Source of the DNA: Pseudomonadota bacterium | GTDB taxonomy: Bacteria > Pseudomonadota > Gammaproteobacteria > Steroidobacterales > Steroidobacteraceae | NCBI GenBank assembly: GCA_021785405.1 | Contig: JAJYFF010000008.1 | Coordinates: 1-61,844, forward strand | Length of the DNA stretch: 61,844 nucleotides | Direction of reading: 5' to 3' | Shown: one piece after another, positions 1 to 8,525 of the stretch | How the letters are laid out: each line of letters opens with the position of its first letter | Numbering within the stretch: the first letter of the stretch is position 1 | Position numbers and translations under genes: made by a program | The notes under the pieces: generated by a model | The model's input: the letters and a program-made list of their open reading frames with translations, nothing else | Database searches by the model: none | Told to the model about the DNA's origin: nothing

Positions 1-2
1 CG

Positions 3-356
3 CCGGGTGGCGCGGTGCCGGCGACGAGCCCGGCGGCCGCACCGCCGCTGCGCGCCTCGCGCGCGCGCGCGCAGTTCCAGGAGGCCTGTGGTCGGGGTGA
101 TCCGGCGGCGGCCCGCCGCGCGCTGCTCGCGTGGGCGGGTGCCACCTGGCCCGACGAGCGGGTGGGCGGCCTGCAAGCGCTCGCGAAGCGCATCGGGGAT
201 CCGGCGATCGGCACCGCGATTGCAGAACTCGAGAGGGCTTGCTACGCCGGCGCGGCATGGGACGGCACGACGCTCGCGGCCCGTCTGACGGAACTACCGA
301 AGCGCCCCTCGCGCACCGACACCCCCGACCCGCCGATCGCGCCGCTGTATCGCTGA
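3..356 (+). CDS. batD: BatD-like protein, C-terminal end (cut by left edge)
   Basis: The frame is open to the left edge and stops at 354-356, so only about 117 C-terminal residues are present. The segment beginning FQEACGRGDPAAARRALLAWA and continuing through a conserved WPDE and ELERACYAG matches the cytoplasmic C-terminal domain of BatD proteins of the Bacteroides aerotolerance (Bat) operon. BatD is membrane-anchored and works with the von Willebrand proteins BatA/BatB in stress tolerance; its biochemical role is unclear. A GTG at 15 is only an internal codon. Assignment rests on the recognisable C-terminal pattern, because the signal peptide and BatD repeats lie outside the window. Confidence 0.65.
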   Translation, partial: PGGAVPATSPAAAPPLRASRARAQFQEACGRGDPAAARRALLAWAGATWPDERVGGLQALAKRIGDPAIGTAIAELERACYAGAAWDGTTLAARLTELPKRPSRTDTPDPPIAPLYR

Positions 357-433
357 ACCGTGCCGAGGATGTACGGGGCCTTGCGCGGGTCGCGCCGGCG
401 TCGACGGCGCGCCGCGAACCACCGCGCGGTCGC

Positions 434-1237
434 TCAGCTCGCGCCCTCGGCGCTGTAGCGGGCGAGCAGGCCGCTGCGCACCGCGTGGCGATACACACGG
501 CCATAGGTCCAGCCGGCGAGCACGAGGCCAGCGACCGCGAGCAGCGCGCCGATGCCGAGCTCGTGCACCGGCAAGGGCCGACCCGCGAGCACCGCGCGCA
601 TGCCGCCGAACACGTACGCCGGCGGCAGGCAGCGGGCGATGACCTGCATCCACGCGGGCAGCGTCGACAGGGGGTAGAACACCGCCGCGAACGGCGCGAG
701 CACGGCCGGAATCGGCCACAGCAACCACTCCGACGCCGGCCCATGGCGCAGCACGATCGCGGTGCCGAGGATCCCGAGCGTGACGCCGAACGTGAACAGG
801 ATCCCGAGGAACGCCGCGAGCGCGACGCCCATCGCGAGAAAATGCAGACCGAACACGAGCGTCGCGAGCGCGAGCATCACCGCGAGCCCGAGTGCGCTCG
901 TGAGCATGCTGGTCGCGACCAGTCCGATCACGTACTCGCCGATCGACAGCGGCGAGGCGAACAGGTTCAGGAAATTGCGCGACCACACGTCCTCGAGGAA
1001 CGCGGTGCTGATCCCCTGCATGATGCGCGTGCAGAAGTCCCACAGCAGCACCGCGCCGAGCAGGGTCGGCACGAAGTTCACGCCGTGGCCCTCGATCGAA
1101 TTCAAATACCGGGTGATGAAGCCCCACAGCACGATGTCGATCGCGACCCAGGTGATCATCGGGAAGAGCCGCACGGGACTGCCGCGCAGCAGGTAGATCT
1201 GGCGCAGGATCACGCCCGCGACCGGCCGCCACTTCAC
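434..1237 (-). CDS. ABC-2 type transporter permease
   Basis: This 267-residue integral membrane protein forms the membrane channel of an ABC exporter together with the ATPase encoded just upstream. About six hydrophobic segments are visible, from roughly residue 23 (FPMITWVAIDIVLWGF) to residue 250. The pattern SPLSIGEYVIG and the late PLSTLPAWMQVIARCLPPAYVF segment are typical of ABC-2 permeases such as those for polysaccharides, drugs or gliding/Nod-type substrates. Translation starts at a GTG that overlaps the ATPase stop in the sequence GTGA, so the two are translationally coupled. The substrate cannot be told from sequence. Confidence 0.88.
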   Translation of the reverse strand: MKWRPVAGVILRQIYLLRGSPVRLFPMITWVAIDIVLWGFITRYLNSIEGHGVNFVPTLLGAVLLWDFCTRIMQGISTAFLEDVWSRNFLNLFASPLSIGEYVIGLVATSMLTSALGLAVMLALATLVFGLHFLAMGVALAAFLGILFTFGVTLGILGTAIVLRHGPASEWLLWPIPAVLAPFAAVFYPLSTLPAWMQVIARCLPPAYVFGGMRAVLAGRPLPVHELGIGALLAVAGLVLAGWTYGRVYRHAVRSGLLARYSAEGAS

Positions 1238-2016
1238 GCGGCACCGCCTGCCGCGGCCGACAGCGGCTCGCGCGCGACGCGGATGAAGAGTTCTTCCAGG
1301 CTCGCCGCGCCGTGCCGCTGCGGGAGCGAGCGCGGCTCGCCTTCCAGCAGGATCCGGCCGTGCGACAGCAACAGCACCCGATCGCAGACCGCCTCGACCT
1401 CGAGCATGTTGTGCGACGTCCAGAGGATCCCGCAGCGGCGGCTCGCGGCGAGGCCCTTGATCTTCTCGCGGACGATCTGCGCGGCGGAGGGGTCGAGCGA
1501 TGCCGTCGGTTCATCCAGTAGCAACAACTCCGGGCGATTCAGCAGCGCTTTCGCGAGCGCCACGCGGGTCTGCTCCCCCGAGGACAGCAAGCCGCACTTG
1601 GTGTCGGCGAGACGCGCGAGATCGAACTCCTCGATCAGCGCGTCGATGCGGTGCGTGCCGTCCGCGACGTCGTAGAGCAGCGCGAAGATCCGCAGGTTCT
1701 GCCGCACCGTGAGATTGCCCGGCAAGGCCGAATACACCGCCGCGAAATTGGTGCGCGCGAGCGCGGCCCCGCGCCGCGATCGCAGCGGGATTCCGCCGAT
1801 CTGCACCTCGCCCGCCGAGGGCTCGAGGAGCCCGAGGATCATGTTGATCGTCGTCGTCTTGCCGGCGCCATTCGGTCCGAGGAGTCCCACGATCTCGCCG
1901 CGGCGAACCTCGAAGGACACGCGATCGACGGCCTTGAGCGTGCCGTAGCGCTTCTCGAGGTGCGCGACGCGCAGCGCGGGGACGTCCGCCGAGGGCGCTG
2001 CGGATTCGGCTGTCAT
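1234..2016 (-). CDS. ABC transporter ATP-binding protein
   Basis: This 260-residue cytoplasmic ATPase powers the ABC-2 permease that follows it. It has a Walker A GPNGAGKTT near residue 57, a signature LLSSGEQTR near 150, and a Walker B LLLLDEPTASLD near 175, followed by the switch histidine in TSHN. The ATG at 2016 (MTAESAAPSADVP) is chosen because the 42 codons upstream in frame are arginine-rich and look non-coding. The gene is first in a two-gene operon pointing left, divergent from ssb. The family includes NodI/CcmA-like exporters and the cargo is unknown. Confidence 0.92.
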   Translation of the reverse strand: MTAESAAPSADVPALRVAHLEKRYGTLKAVDRVSFEVRRGEIVGLLGPNGAGKTTTINMILGLLEPSAGEVQIGGIPLRSRRGAALARTNFAAVYSALPGNLTVRQNLRIFALLYDVADGTHRIDALIEEFDLARLADTKCGLLSSGEQTRVALAKALLNRPELLLLDEPTASLDPSAAQIVREKIKGLAASRRCGILWTSHNMLEVEAVCDRVLLLSHGRILLEGEPRSLPQRHGAASLEELFIRVAREPLSAAAGGAA

Positions 2017-2252
2017 CGGTCGGATCCCTGGGGGTTCGGGTTTCAGGCGGCGTGTTCCGCGTGTCAAGCGGCATTTTAGACGCAAACCGCGGAGCCGCGG
2101 CAAATCTCGACGAATGCGCAAGCGTCGTTCGGTCGCTTGCATATCTGCTCGAACGCCGGATTTTCGTTCGTTTCCGACGGAGCGGGATTTGCCGACACTG
2201 GCTCTGCCGTTCGATTCCCTACATCACGACAGACACGACCAAGGAGCCTCCC
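2017..2252. other. Divergent intergenic region between ABC exporter and ssb
   Basis: The spacer separates the left-pointing ABC operon from the right-pointing ssb/T4SS genes, so it must hold promoters for at least one of them. It contains a duplicated palindrome CCGCGG-AG-CCGCGG at 2087-2100. No convincing -35/-10 pair, tRNA end or attachment-site-like repeat was seen, although this would be the left boundary if the T4SS region is an inserted element. Confidence 0.3.
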
Positions 2253-2633
2253 ATGAACAGTTTCACGGTCACCGCGATCGGTCAGCTGGCGAAGAATCCC
2301 GAACTCGCGACCAAGGGCGACGTGTCCTACACGCGCTTTTGCCTCGTCGGCAACGACTACATCGGCAAGGACGAGGCCGGCAACGCGCGCGAAGCGGTCA
2401 CGAGTCTCTGGTTCACCGCGTTCGATTCACTCGGGGAAGCGATTGCGAAGAACGCGCGCAAGGGAGACCAGTTGATCGTGCAGGCGCAGATCCGCGCGAG
2501 CAACTGGACGGACCGCGACGGCGAGAAGCAGTACGACCATTCGTTCGTCGTGCAGGGCTTCAAGTTCGGCGCGCCCGGCAAGGCGAAGCGCGAGGAACTG
2601 GCGTCGCGCCGCACGACCGCGGTGGAGTCATAG
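2253..2633 (+). CDS. ssb: Single-stranded DNA-binding protein
   Basis: This 126-residue protein has the OB-fold pattern of SSB: an N-terminal MNSFTVTAIGQLAKNPEL, then LWFTAFDSLGEAI and KGDQLIVQAQI. It lacks the long Gly/Pro linker and acidic DDDIPF tail of chromosomal SSB, so it resembles the short SSBs of plasmids and conjugative elements. The ATG is set by a strong AAGGAG at 2241-2246, six bases away; longer in-frame starts have no ribosome binding site. It lies 67 bp upstream of virB2 in the same direction and probably coats the transferred single strand. A housekeeping ssb presumably exists elsewhere. Confidence 0.9.
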   Translation: MNSFTVTAIGQLAKNPELATKGDVSYTRFCLVGNDYIGKDEAGNAREAVTSLWFTAFDSLGEAIAKNARKGDQLIVQAQIRASNWTDRDGEKQYDHSFVVQGFKFGAPGKAKREELASRRTTAVES

Positions 2634-2700
2634 CGGCGCCAACGCCGATTTCGCACGAACAGTCCGGCCGACATCCGAACGCCACCCGAGGAGAATAAAG

Positions 2701-3027
2701 ATGACCAGACCGATCCCACCCGCGGCCTTCGCGTCGACGACACGTCGCCGGTGCTCGAGCCGCGAGGCCGTCGCGACGCTGCTGCTCGTCGTGCCGTTGA
2801 CGGCCGTCGCGCAGACCTCTCCGTTCATGACGGGCGCGACCGCGTTGCAGGCGAACCTGCTCGCCTGGCTCACGCCGATCGCGATCATCCTCGTGATGGT
2901 GCTCGGCGGCATGGCGATGGCGAACCGCGTTTCCTGGGGGTGGGTGATCGGCGCGATCCTCGGGATCGCGATCGCGTTCGGAGCGCCACAGATCGTGAGT
3001 TGGGTCCGTGGCATGTTCGGTGTCTGA
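2701..3027 (+). CDS. virB2: VirB2-type T4SS pilin
   Basis: This 108-residue TrbC/VirB2-family protein has a long basic N terminus and a signal-like hydrophobic stretch (about residues 22-37) ending VAQT. Two further hydrophobic helices (about 50-70 and 78-97) are the pilin transmembrane pair. The mature form would be the major subunit of the conjugative pilus. A GAGGAG at 2689-2694 precedes the ATG. The gene opens the virB operon; no virB1 transglycosylase gene lies before it. Identity rests on size, topology and position directly before virB3. Confidence 0.85.
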   Translation: MTRPIPPAAFASTTRRRCSSREAVATLLLVVPLTAVAQTSPFMTGATALQANLLAWLTPIAIILVMVLGGMAMANRVSWGWVIGAILGIAIAFGAPQIVSWVRGMFGV

Positions 3028-3036
3028 GGAAGCCCC

Positions 3037-3426
3037 ATGAGCGATCGCGGAATAACCGCCGACGTGTTGTTCGTGGGTGCGACCCGACCCCCGATGCGCT
3101 GGGGAGTCACCTATGCGGCCTTGATGTTCAACATGGTCTTCACGATGGAAGCATTCCTCGTGACGAGGAACCTGCTCGCGCTCCTGCTCTGCCTGCCGAT
3201 CCACGGTCTCTGCGCGCTCTTGTGTCTGCAGGATCCTCGGTTCTTCGACCTCTTGCTGCTGTGGTCGCGGACGCGGCTCCCGGCGTGGATCTGCGGCGTG
3301 CGGACCTGGCGCGCGAGCGGCTACGGGCCCCTGATCATCGACTTGCCGAACGGTCGCGCGAAACGCCGTGGGCGTCTCGTGAGCGTCGTCGCGGGATCGG
3401 TCGCCGGAGGGCGCCGCGCATGTTGA
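3037..3426 (+). CDS. virB3: VirB3 inner-membrane T4SS protein
   Basis: This 129-residue protein has the short VirB3 layout: a hydrophilic start, FVGATRPPM (the conserved LTRPP-like box), then two close membrane segments at about residues 25-60, and a cytoplasmic tail. VirB3 sits in the inner membrane and associates with the VirB4 ATPase for pilus assembly. It begins nine bases after virB2 and its stop overlaps the virB4 start by seven bases, which fits tight co-translation with virB4. Confidence 0.85.
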   Translation: MSDRGITADVLFVGATRPPMRWGVTYAALMFNMVFTMEAFLVTRNLLALLLCLPIHGLCALLCLQDPRFFDLLLLWSRTRLPAWICGVRTWRASGYGPLIIDLPNGRAKRRGRLVSVVAGSVAGGRRAC

Positions 3427-5906
3427 CCGCTCGCCACATCGCCGCGGCCGTCAGGGAACCGATCGCCTCGCGGCACGTACCCTATACCGCGCATGTCGCC
3501 GAGACTGTCGTGCGAACGCGGCAAGGTCATTACGTGCAGGCATTCCGCCTCGCCGGGGCGTCGTTCGAATGCGCCGACGACGCCGTGCTCGACGCCTGGC
3601 ACGAACGACTCAACTCGCTCTGGCGAAACCTCGCGAGTCCGGAACTCGCTCTGTGGACTCACCTGATTCGAAGCGATGCAGGTGCGGCGCTCGCGGTGCC
3701 GGGGGCGGGTTCGCAAAGCCCCGCCACCTCCCCGTCGTCTTTCGCCGACGCGCTCGCGCGAGCGTACGAACGTCGCCTCGGCGCCGCGGGGTTGCTGCAC
3801 AACGAACTGTATCTCGCCGTGGTCTACCGGCCGCCCGGCGCGACCCAGGCCGGAACGCTGCGTCGCCTGATCGCGCGGGAACGCGACCGCGAGAGCGCGC
3901 TCGATCGTCGCGACGCGCTCGAGTTCTGTGCGAAGGTCGCCGGTGATCTGTGTGCGTCGCTTGCTCGCTACGAGCCCGTTCCGCTCGGTACCTACCGGCA
4001 CGGCGGATCGTGGTTCTCCTCTTTACTCGAATATTTCGCGACGCTCGTCAACGGCCGCTGGCAGCGCGTGCCCTTGCCGCGCGGACCGATCGCCGATGCC
4101 CTCGCGGATACGCGCCTGCTGTTCGGCCACGAAGCGATCGAGTATCGCGGCGCCACCGAGACGCGCGTCGCGGCGATGCTCGGGATCAAGGAATACCCGA
4201 CGCCGTGTTACGTCGGGATGTTCGACAAGCTCCTGGGCGTTCCGTTTCCGCTGGTCGCGACCCAGTCGTTCACGTTCCTGTCCAAGGCGAACGCCCAGTC
4301 GATACTGCAGCGGCAGTTCAACCGGATGACGAACGCGGGTGATTTCGCGGTGTCCCAGGCGGCGGAATTGAAGGATGCGCTCGATGCCTTGACGAGCAAT
4401 CAGTTCGTGATGGGCGACCATCACTTCAGCCTCCAGGTCTTCGCCGATCCGGTGGAAACGGCGCAGGCCGGGTCGGCGGAACGCTTGAAGTCGTTGAACG
4501 ACCGGATCGCCGCAGCCCGCAGCCTCCTCGCGGATACCGGCACGGTGACCGCGCGCGAGGATCTCGCGCTGGAAGCCGCTTTCTGGGCGCAATTGCCCGG
4601 CAACTTCGCGTTACGACCCCGCAAGGCGCCGATCACGTCGCGAAATTTCGCGGCGATGGCCTCGTTTCATGCGTACCCGGTCGGCCGGGCGCACGACAAC
4701 CTGTGGGGCGATGCGCTGACGCGGTTGGTGACGTCGGCCCGCACGCCGTATCACTTTTCCCTGCATGCCGACACGTCGGGAGGGTCCGCGTCCGCGGGCC
4801 CCGGCGATACCGGGCACACCTTGATCTGCGGTCCCACCGGATCCGGTAAAACCGTGTTCATCGGCTTCCTGCTCGCGATGCTGCATCGGCGCGGCGTGAC
4901 CCAGGTGATCTTCGACAAGGATCGGGGCCTGGAGATCCTGGTGCGGGCGCTCGACGGCGAATATTTTCCGCTCGCGAGCGGGGTGCCGACCGGCTTCAAT
5001 CCGCTGCAATTGGCGCCCACGCCGGTCAACGTGGAGTTCTTGAGGGGGTGGTTGCGACTGCTCGCGACACCGATCGCGGGGACGGACGGCGGCTCGCTCA
5101 CGGTCGCCGAGCAAACCGAGGTCGATCGCGCGTTGCGCGGCACGCTCGCGCTGGATCCCTCCGCGCGCCGACTGTCCCGGCTGATCGAATTCCTCGATCC
5201 GACGGACCCGGAGGGTGCCCATGCACGCATCGGCCGCTGGTGCACGACGACTCGCGGGGAGTACGCGTGGGTCTTCGACAACCCCGAGGACACCGTCGTG
5301 CCGCGGCTGGCCGGACACCCGATCGTCGGATTCGACGTCACGGACTTCATCGGACTGGACGCGGTCCGCGCGCCGACGACGTCGTACCTGTTCCACCTGG
5401 TGCGCACGTTGATCGACGGGCGGCCGTTCGTCTGTTGGTTGGACGAATTCTGGCGCTTGATCGCCGACCCCGCATTCGAGGACTTCGCCCGGGACGCACC
5501 GAAGACCTGGCGGAAGCTCAACGCCGTGATGTGTCTCGCGACCCAAAGCGCCAGCGACGTTCTGGCGAGCCCGATCAGCCGTACGCTGGTCGAGCAAACG
5601 CCGACCAAGGTGATCTTCCCGAATTTCGAGGCGAATCGCGAAGAGTACGTCGACGGATTCGGTCTCAGCGATCGCGAGTTCACGCTGATCAAGCATCGGC
5701 TCGAACCGGGTTCGCGACGATTCCTCGTGAAGCAATCGCATCTCGGCGTGGTGTGCGAGCTCGACCTCGCGGGTCTCGAGCGCGAGCTCACGGTGATTTC
5801 CGGGCGCCGCACCGCGTTGCTGCGGATGCAGTCGCTGATCGCCGCGCGCGGGGCCGCCGCCGCGAATTGGCTGGACGAGTTCATGCAACAAAGGAGCGAC
5901 CGATGA
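3420..5906 (+). CDS. virB4: VirB4 T4SS ATPase
   Basis: This 828-residue ATPase energises pilus biogenesis and substrate passage at the inner membrane. It has the VirB4/CagE N-terminal region with GMFDKLLGVPFPLVATQSF around residue 267, Walker A GPTGSGKT at 471-478, and a Walker B-like FVCWLDEFWRL near 665-675, followed by the LATQSASD sensor motif. The ATG at 3420 overlaps the virB3 stop. The frame is open further upstream, but only as a shadow over virB2/virB3. Length and motif order are normal for the family and no lesion is visible. Confidence 0.95.
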   Translation: MLTARHIAAAVREPIASRHVPYTAHVAETVVRTRQGHYVQAFRLAGASFECADDAVLDAWHERLNSLWRNLASPELALWTHLIRSDAGAALAVPGAGSQSPATSPSSFADALARAYERRLGAAGLLHNELYLAVVYRPPGATQAGTLRRLIARERDRESALDRRDALEFCAKVAGDLCASLARYEPVPLGTYRHGGSWFSSLLEYFATLVNGRWQRVPLPRGPIADALADTRLLFGHEAIEYRGATETRVAAMLGIKEYPTPCYVGMFDKLLGVPFPLVATQSFTFLSKANAQSILQRQFNRMTNAGDFAVSQAAELKDALDALTSNQFVMGDHHFSLQVFADPVETAQAGSAERLKSLNDRIAAARSLLADTGTVTAREDLALEAAFWAQLPGNFALRPRKAPITSRNFAAMASFHAYPVGRAHDNLWGDALTRLVTSARTPYHFSLHADTSGGSASAGPGDTGHTLICGPTGSGKTVFIGFLLAMLHRRGVTQVIFDKDRGLEILVRALDGEYFPLASGVPTGFNPLQLAPTPVNVEFLRGWLRLLATPIAGTDGGSLTVAEQTEVDRALRGTLALDPSARRLSRLIEFLDPTDPEGAHARIGRWCTTTRGEYAWVFDNPEDTVVPRLAGHPIVGFDVTDFIGLDAVRAPTTSYLFHLVRTLIDGRPFVCWLDEFWRLIADPAFEDFARDAPKTWRKLNAVMCLATQSASDVLASPISRTLVEQTPTKVIFPNFEANREEYVDGFGLSDREFTLIKHRLEPGSRRFLVKQSHLGVVCELDLAGLERELTVISGRRTALLRMQSLIAARGAAAANWLDEFMQQRSDR

Positions 5907-6625
5907 ACAGGTGCCGCGCTGCGATGTGCCGATGGGTGCTCATGGGAACGTTCGTATGGCTCGCCGGGCCGCCGGCGGCACATGCGCAGTGGGCGGTGAT
6001 CGACGTCCAAGCCGTCGCGCGTCTCGCGCAGGAGGTGCAGACGCTCCAACAGGCCCTCGCGACCGCGCAAGCGCAGCTGCAACAGGATCGGCTCGCGTTC
6101 CAATCGATCACCGGGCGCCGCGGTATGGCGCAGCTGCTCGCGGGTACGCAGCGAAATTACCTTCCTCCCGACTGGAGTTCGATCGATGGGCTGACCGCCG
6201 AGACCGGCGGCCGCTACGCCGGGCTCGCGGCCGCCGTGCAGCAGCAAATCCGCTCGAACGCCGTGCTGCCGGCGGCGGACCTGGTGGCCCTCACACCGAA
6301 CGAGCGCGTGCGCCTGAGCGCCGCACGCGGGCGGATCGCGACGGCGCAAGTGTTGTTCCGCGCCGCCCTGGCGAATGCGAGCGCGCGGTTCGCGGCGCTC
6401 CAACGCCTGATCGACGCGATTCCCACCGCGACCGATCAGAAGGGCGTCCTCGACCTCGAGGCGAGGATCGGTGCGGAGCAGGCAATGCTCCAGGATGAGC
6501 GCGCCAAGCTGACCACGCTCGCCGGCGCGATCCAGGCCGAGGCGGCGCAGGCGCGGCAACAGATCCGCGAAGCACGGGTGGCCGACCAAGGACGGTTCGA
6601 CACGCGCTTCCGCCCGATGCCGTGA
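5903..6625 (+). CDS. virB5: VirB5-like minor pilin/adhesin
   Basis: This 240-residue secreted protein begins with a signal peptide (hydrophobic residues about 9-22, cleavage near AHA-QW). The mature part is mostly helical and rich in Gln/Ala, with a coiled-coil-like stretch QEVQTLQQALATAQAQLQQD at about residues 42-61. VirB5 proteins sit at the pilus tip and help contact recipients. The ATG overlaps the virB4 stop as ATGA and is preceded by AAGGAG at 5891-5896. Assignment relies on topology and on its place between virB4 and virB6. Confidence 0.82.
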   Translation: MNRCRAAMCRWVLMGTFVWLAGPPAAHAQWAVIDVQAVARLAQEVQTLQQALATAQAQLQQDRLAFQSITGRRGMAQLLAGTQRNYLPPDWSSIDGLTAETGGRYAGLAAAVQQQIRSNAVLPAADLVALTPNERVRLSAARGRIATAQVLFRAALANASARFAALQRLIDAIPTATDQKGVLDLEARIGAEQAMLQDERAKLTTLAGAIQAEAAQARQQIREARVADQGRFDTRFRPMP

Positions 6626-6650
6626 GCGACCGTCGGCCAAGGGGAACGAG

Positions 6651-7601
6651 ATGGGCATCTTCGCGACGTTCTGGAATTGGCTGAACGCCCAGCTCGCCGC
6701 GTACGTCGGCGACAACGCGGCGCGTCTCGCGAGCGCTCTCGAACCCGCGATCGGCGCGCTGGCGGTGATCTACGTGATGGTGTGGGGGTACCTGCAACTT
6801 GGCGGCAAGATCCGGGAGCCCATCACGGACGGGTTGCGGCGAATCGCGCTGCTCGCGGCGGTGCTGGGTGTCGGACTGCACCTCTGGTTGTACGACACGG
6901 TGATCGTCGACACGTTCTATCGGGCGCCGGCGGAACTCGCGGCGGCGGTCGTCGGGTCAGCGGATCCGGTTGGCACGATCGACGCGATCTGGACGAGTGG
7001 CGGATCCGTCGCAGGGGACCTCTGGTCGAAGGGCGGCGTGCTCAACGGCGACTTCGGCTTCTACCTCGCCGGCGCCTTCGTGTGGTGCCTGATCGGCATG
7101 CTCTGCGTCTATGCGATGTTCTTGATCGCCCTGTCGGCGATCGCCCTCTCGGTGTTGCTCGCGCTCGGTCCGCTGTTCGTCACGCTGGCCTTGTTCGAGG
7201 CGAGCCGCCGGCTATTCCAAGCCTGGATCGCCCAACTCGCCACCTACGGACTCACGACGATCATCACCGTGATGGTCGGCGCACTGCTCCTGCGGCTCGT
7301 CCAGTCGTACGCGGCGCAGACCGCGGCGCGTGGGGCGGCGATCATGACGGTCGACGCCCTCGACATGGTGTTGGTGTCGGCCTTGGTGTTTCTCGTGTTC
7401 CGGCAGGTGATGCCGATCGCCTCGGCACTCGCCGGTGGAATTGCGATGAGCACCTACGGCGCGGTCTCGCGAGTCGTGGCCTGGGGACTGCGGGGCGGTG
7501 CGCGCGTCGCGACACCCCTGGCCGCGGCATCGGCCGGCACCGTGGTCGCGACCGCGCAGGTGGCGGGAACCGCGCTGCGTCGGCGCTGGAATCGAGAGTG
7601 A
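6651..7601 (+). CDS. virB6: VirB6 polytopic T4SS channel protein
   Basis: This 316-residue inner-membrane protein has a soluble N terminus and about six hydrophobic segments from residue 34 to residue 275, including the long pair around 140-185 that is typical of the TrbL/VirB6 family. A periplasmic loop lies between the first and later helices. VirB6 forms the inner-membrane part of the substrate path. It follows virB5 by 25 bases, and a small lipoprotein gene and virB8 come next, as in the canonical virB order. Confidence 0.88.
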   Translation: MGIFATFWNWLNAQLAAYVGDNAARLASALEPAIGALAVIYVMVWGYLQLGGKIREPITDGLRRIALLAAVLGVGLHLWLYDTVIVDTFYRAPAELAAAVVGSADPVGTIDAIWTSGGSVAGDLWSKGGVLNGDFGFYLAGAFVWCLIGMLCVYAMFLIALSAIALSVLLALGPLFVTLALFEASRRLFQAWIAQLATYGLTTIITVMVGALLLRLVQSYAAQTAARGAAIMTVDALDMVLVSALVFLVFRQVMPIASALAGGIAMSTYGAVSRVVAWGLRGGARVATPLAAASAGTVVATAQVAGTALRRRWNRE

Positions 7602-7632
7602 ACCCCTGGAACCGAATGGAGGAGTCGCGGTG

Positions 7633-7776
7633 ATGAAAGCCTTCACGATGCTGGCGTGGGTCCTGCTGTGCGGCTGTGCATCGCATGTCGTGCGATGCGA
7701 TACCGGGTTGACCCCGATCAATCGGTCGGCGCCGGCGGCACGCCCCGCGTCGTCGCCCGGAGTGCCCGCGCGATGA
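7633..7776 (+). CDS. virB7: VirB7-like small lipoprotein
   Basis: This 47-residue protein starts MKAFTMLAWVLLCGC, a short signal sequence with a lipobox-like LCGC; lipidation at Cys15 is likely. It continues with a second Cys and a GLTPINRSAP segment resembling VirB7/TraN peptides that dock on VirB9 in the outer-membrane core. Its stop overlaps the virB8 start as ATGA. A GTG immediately before the ATG is an alternative start. It is normal for VirB7 to be this short and easily missed. Confidence 0.75.
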   Translation: MKAFTMLAWVLLCGCASHVVRCDTGLTPINRSAPAARPASSPGVPAR

Positions 7777-8525
7777 GCGATACGGTGTCGCTCGACGGCT
7801 ACCTCGCGGCGGCTTCGGACTGGGACCGAGACCGCGTGGAGATGTCGCGCCGGAGCGCGCGAACTGCTTGGTGGGTGGCCGCCGCGGGCTGGGTGTGCGC
7901 GGTCGCGAGCGGTGCCGCGTTGGTTGCCTTGATGCCGCTGAAGCGGGTGGAGCCGTTCTTGATCCGCGTCGATCGGACCACGGGCGTCGTCGACGTGGTC
8001 CCGCTCTACGTCGGCCACGAGACGCAACCGCAAGCGGTGACGCGGTATTTCCTCGCGCACTACGTAACGGTGTGTCAGCGGTTCAACTTTGCGACCGCGG
8101 CGAGCGACTATGAGGAATGCGGCGCATTCCAGACCGCGCAAGAGAACCAGGCCTGGTACGCGTCGTGGCGCCGGTCGAATCCGGCGTCGCCGCTCAATCG
8201 ATACAAGGACGGGACCACCGTCCGCGCGCACGTCGAGTCGATCAGCTTCATCCCATCGGCGATCGGCGCGCACGACCTCGCGCAGATCCGTTACTTCACG
8301 ACGACGCGGGCGGCCGGCGGTGAGAACCCCACGATCGTGCATTACATCGCGACGGTCCGTTACGCGTACGGTGCACCGTCTGCGGACCTGCGGCGCCGTC
8401 GCTGGAATCCGCTCGGCTTCGAGATCCTGTACTTCCACGCCGACCACGAAGTGCCCGGCGAATCGTCGTCGCCGCCATCGGTCGTACGCTCCGTTCCAAG
8501 CGCGGGCGCGGGAGCGAATCAATGA
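7773..8525 (+). CDS. virB8: VirB8 T4SS core protein
   Basis: This 250-residue bitopic inner-membrane protein has a cytoplasmic N terminus of about 30 residues, one membrane helix (about residues 32-53) and a periplasmic NTF2-like domain. The conserved MPLKRVEPFLIRVDRTTG sequence after the helix and the ARYFLAHYV-like helix (TRYFLAHYVTVCQRF) are VirB8 hallmarks. It nucleates assembly of the channel. Its start overlaps virB7 and its stop overlaps virB9 by four bases each. Confidence 0.92.
   Translation: MSDTVSLDGYLAAASDWDRDRVEMSRRSARTAWWVAAAGWVCAVASGAALVALMPLKRVEPFLIRVDRTTGVVDVVPLYVGHETQPQAVTRYFLAHYVTVCQRFNFATAASDYEECGAFQTAQENQAWYASWRRSNPASPLNRYKDGTTVRAHVESISFIPSAIGAHDLAQIRYFTTTRAAGGENPTIVHYIATVRYAYGAPSADLRRRRWNPLGFEILYFHADHEVPGESSSPPSVVRSVPSAGAGANQ

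Noticed and set aside
131-1675. 514-residue plus-strand frame opposite the ABC exporter
   Set aside because: It is His/Arg-rich antisense to a motif-complete ABC permease and ATPase.
2017-2252. Left attachment site of an integrated element
   Set aside because: No tRNA end, integrase, or repeat matching the 17281-17350 side could be found by eye.
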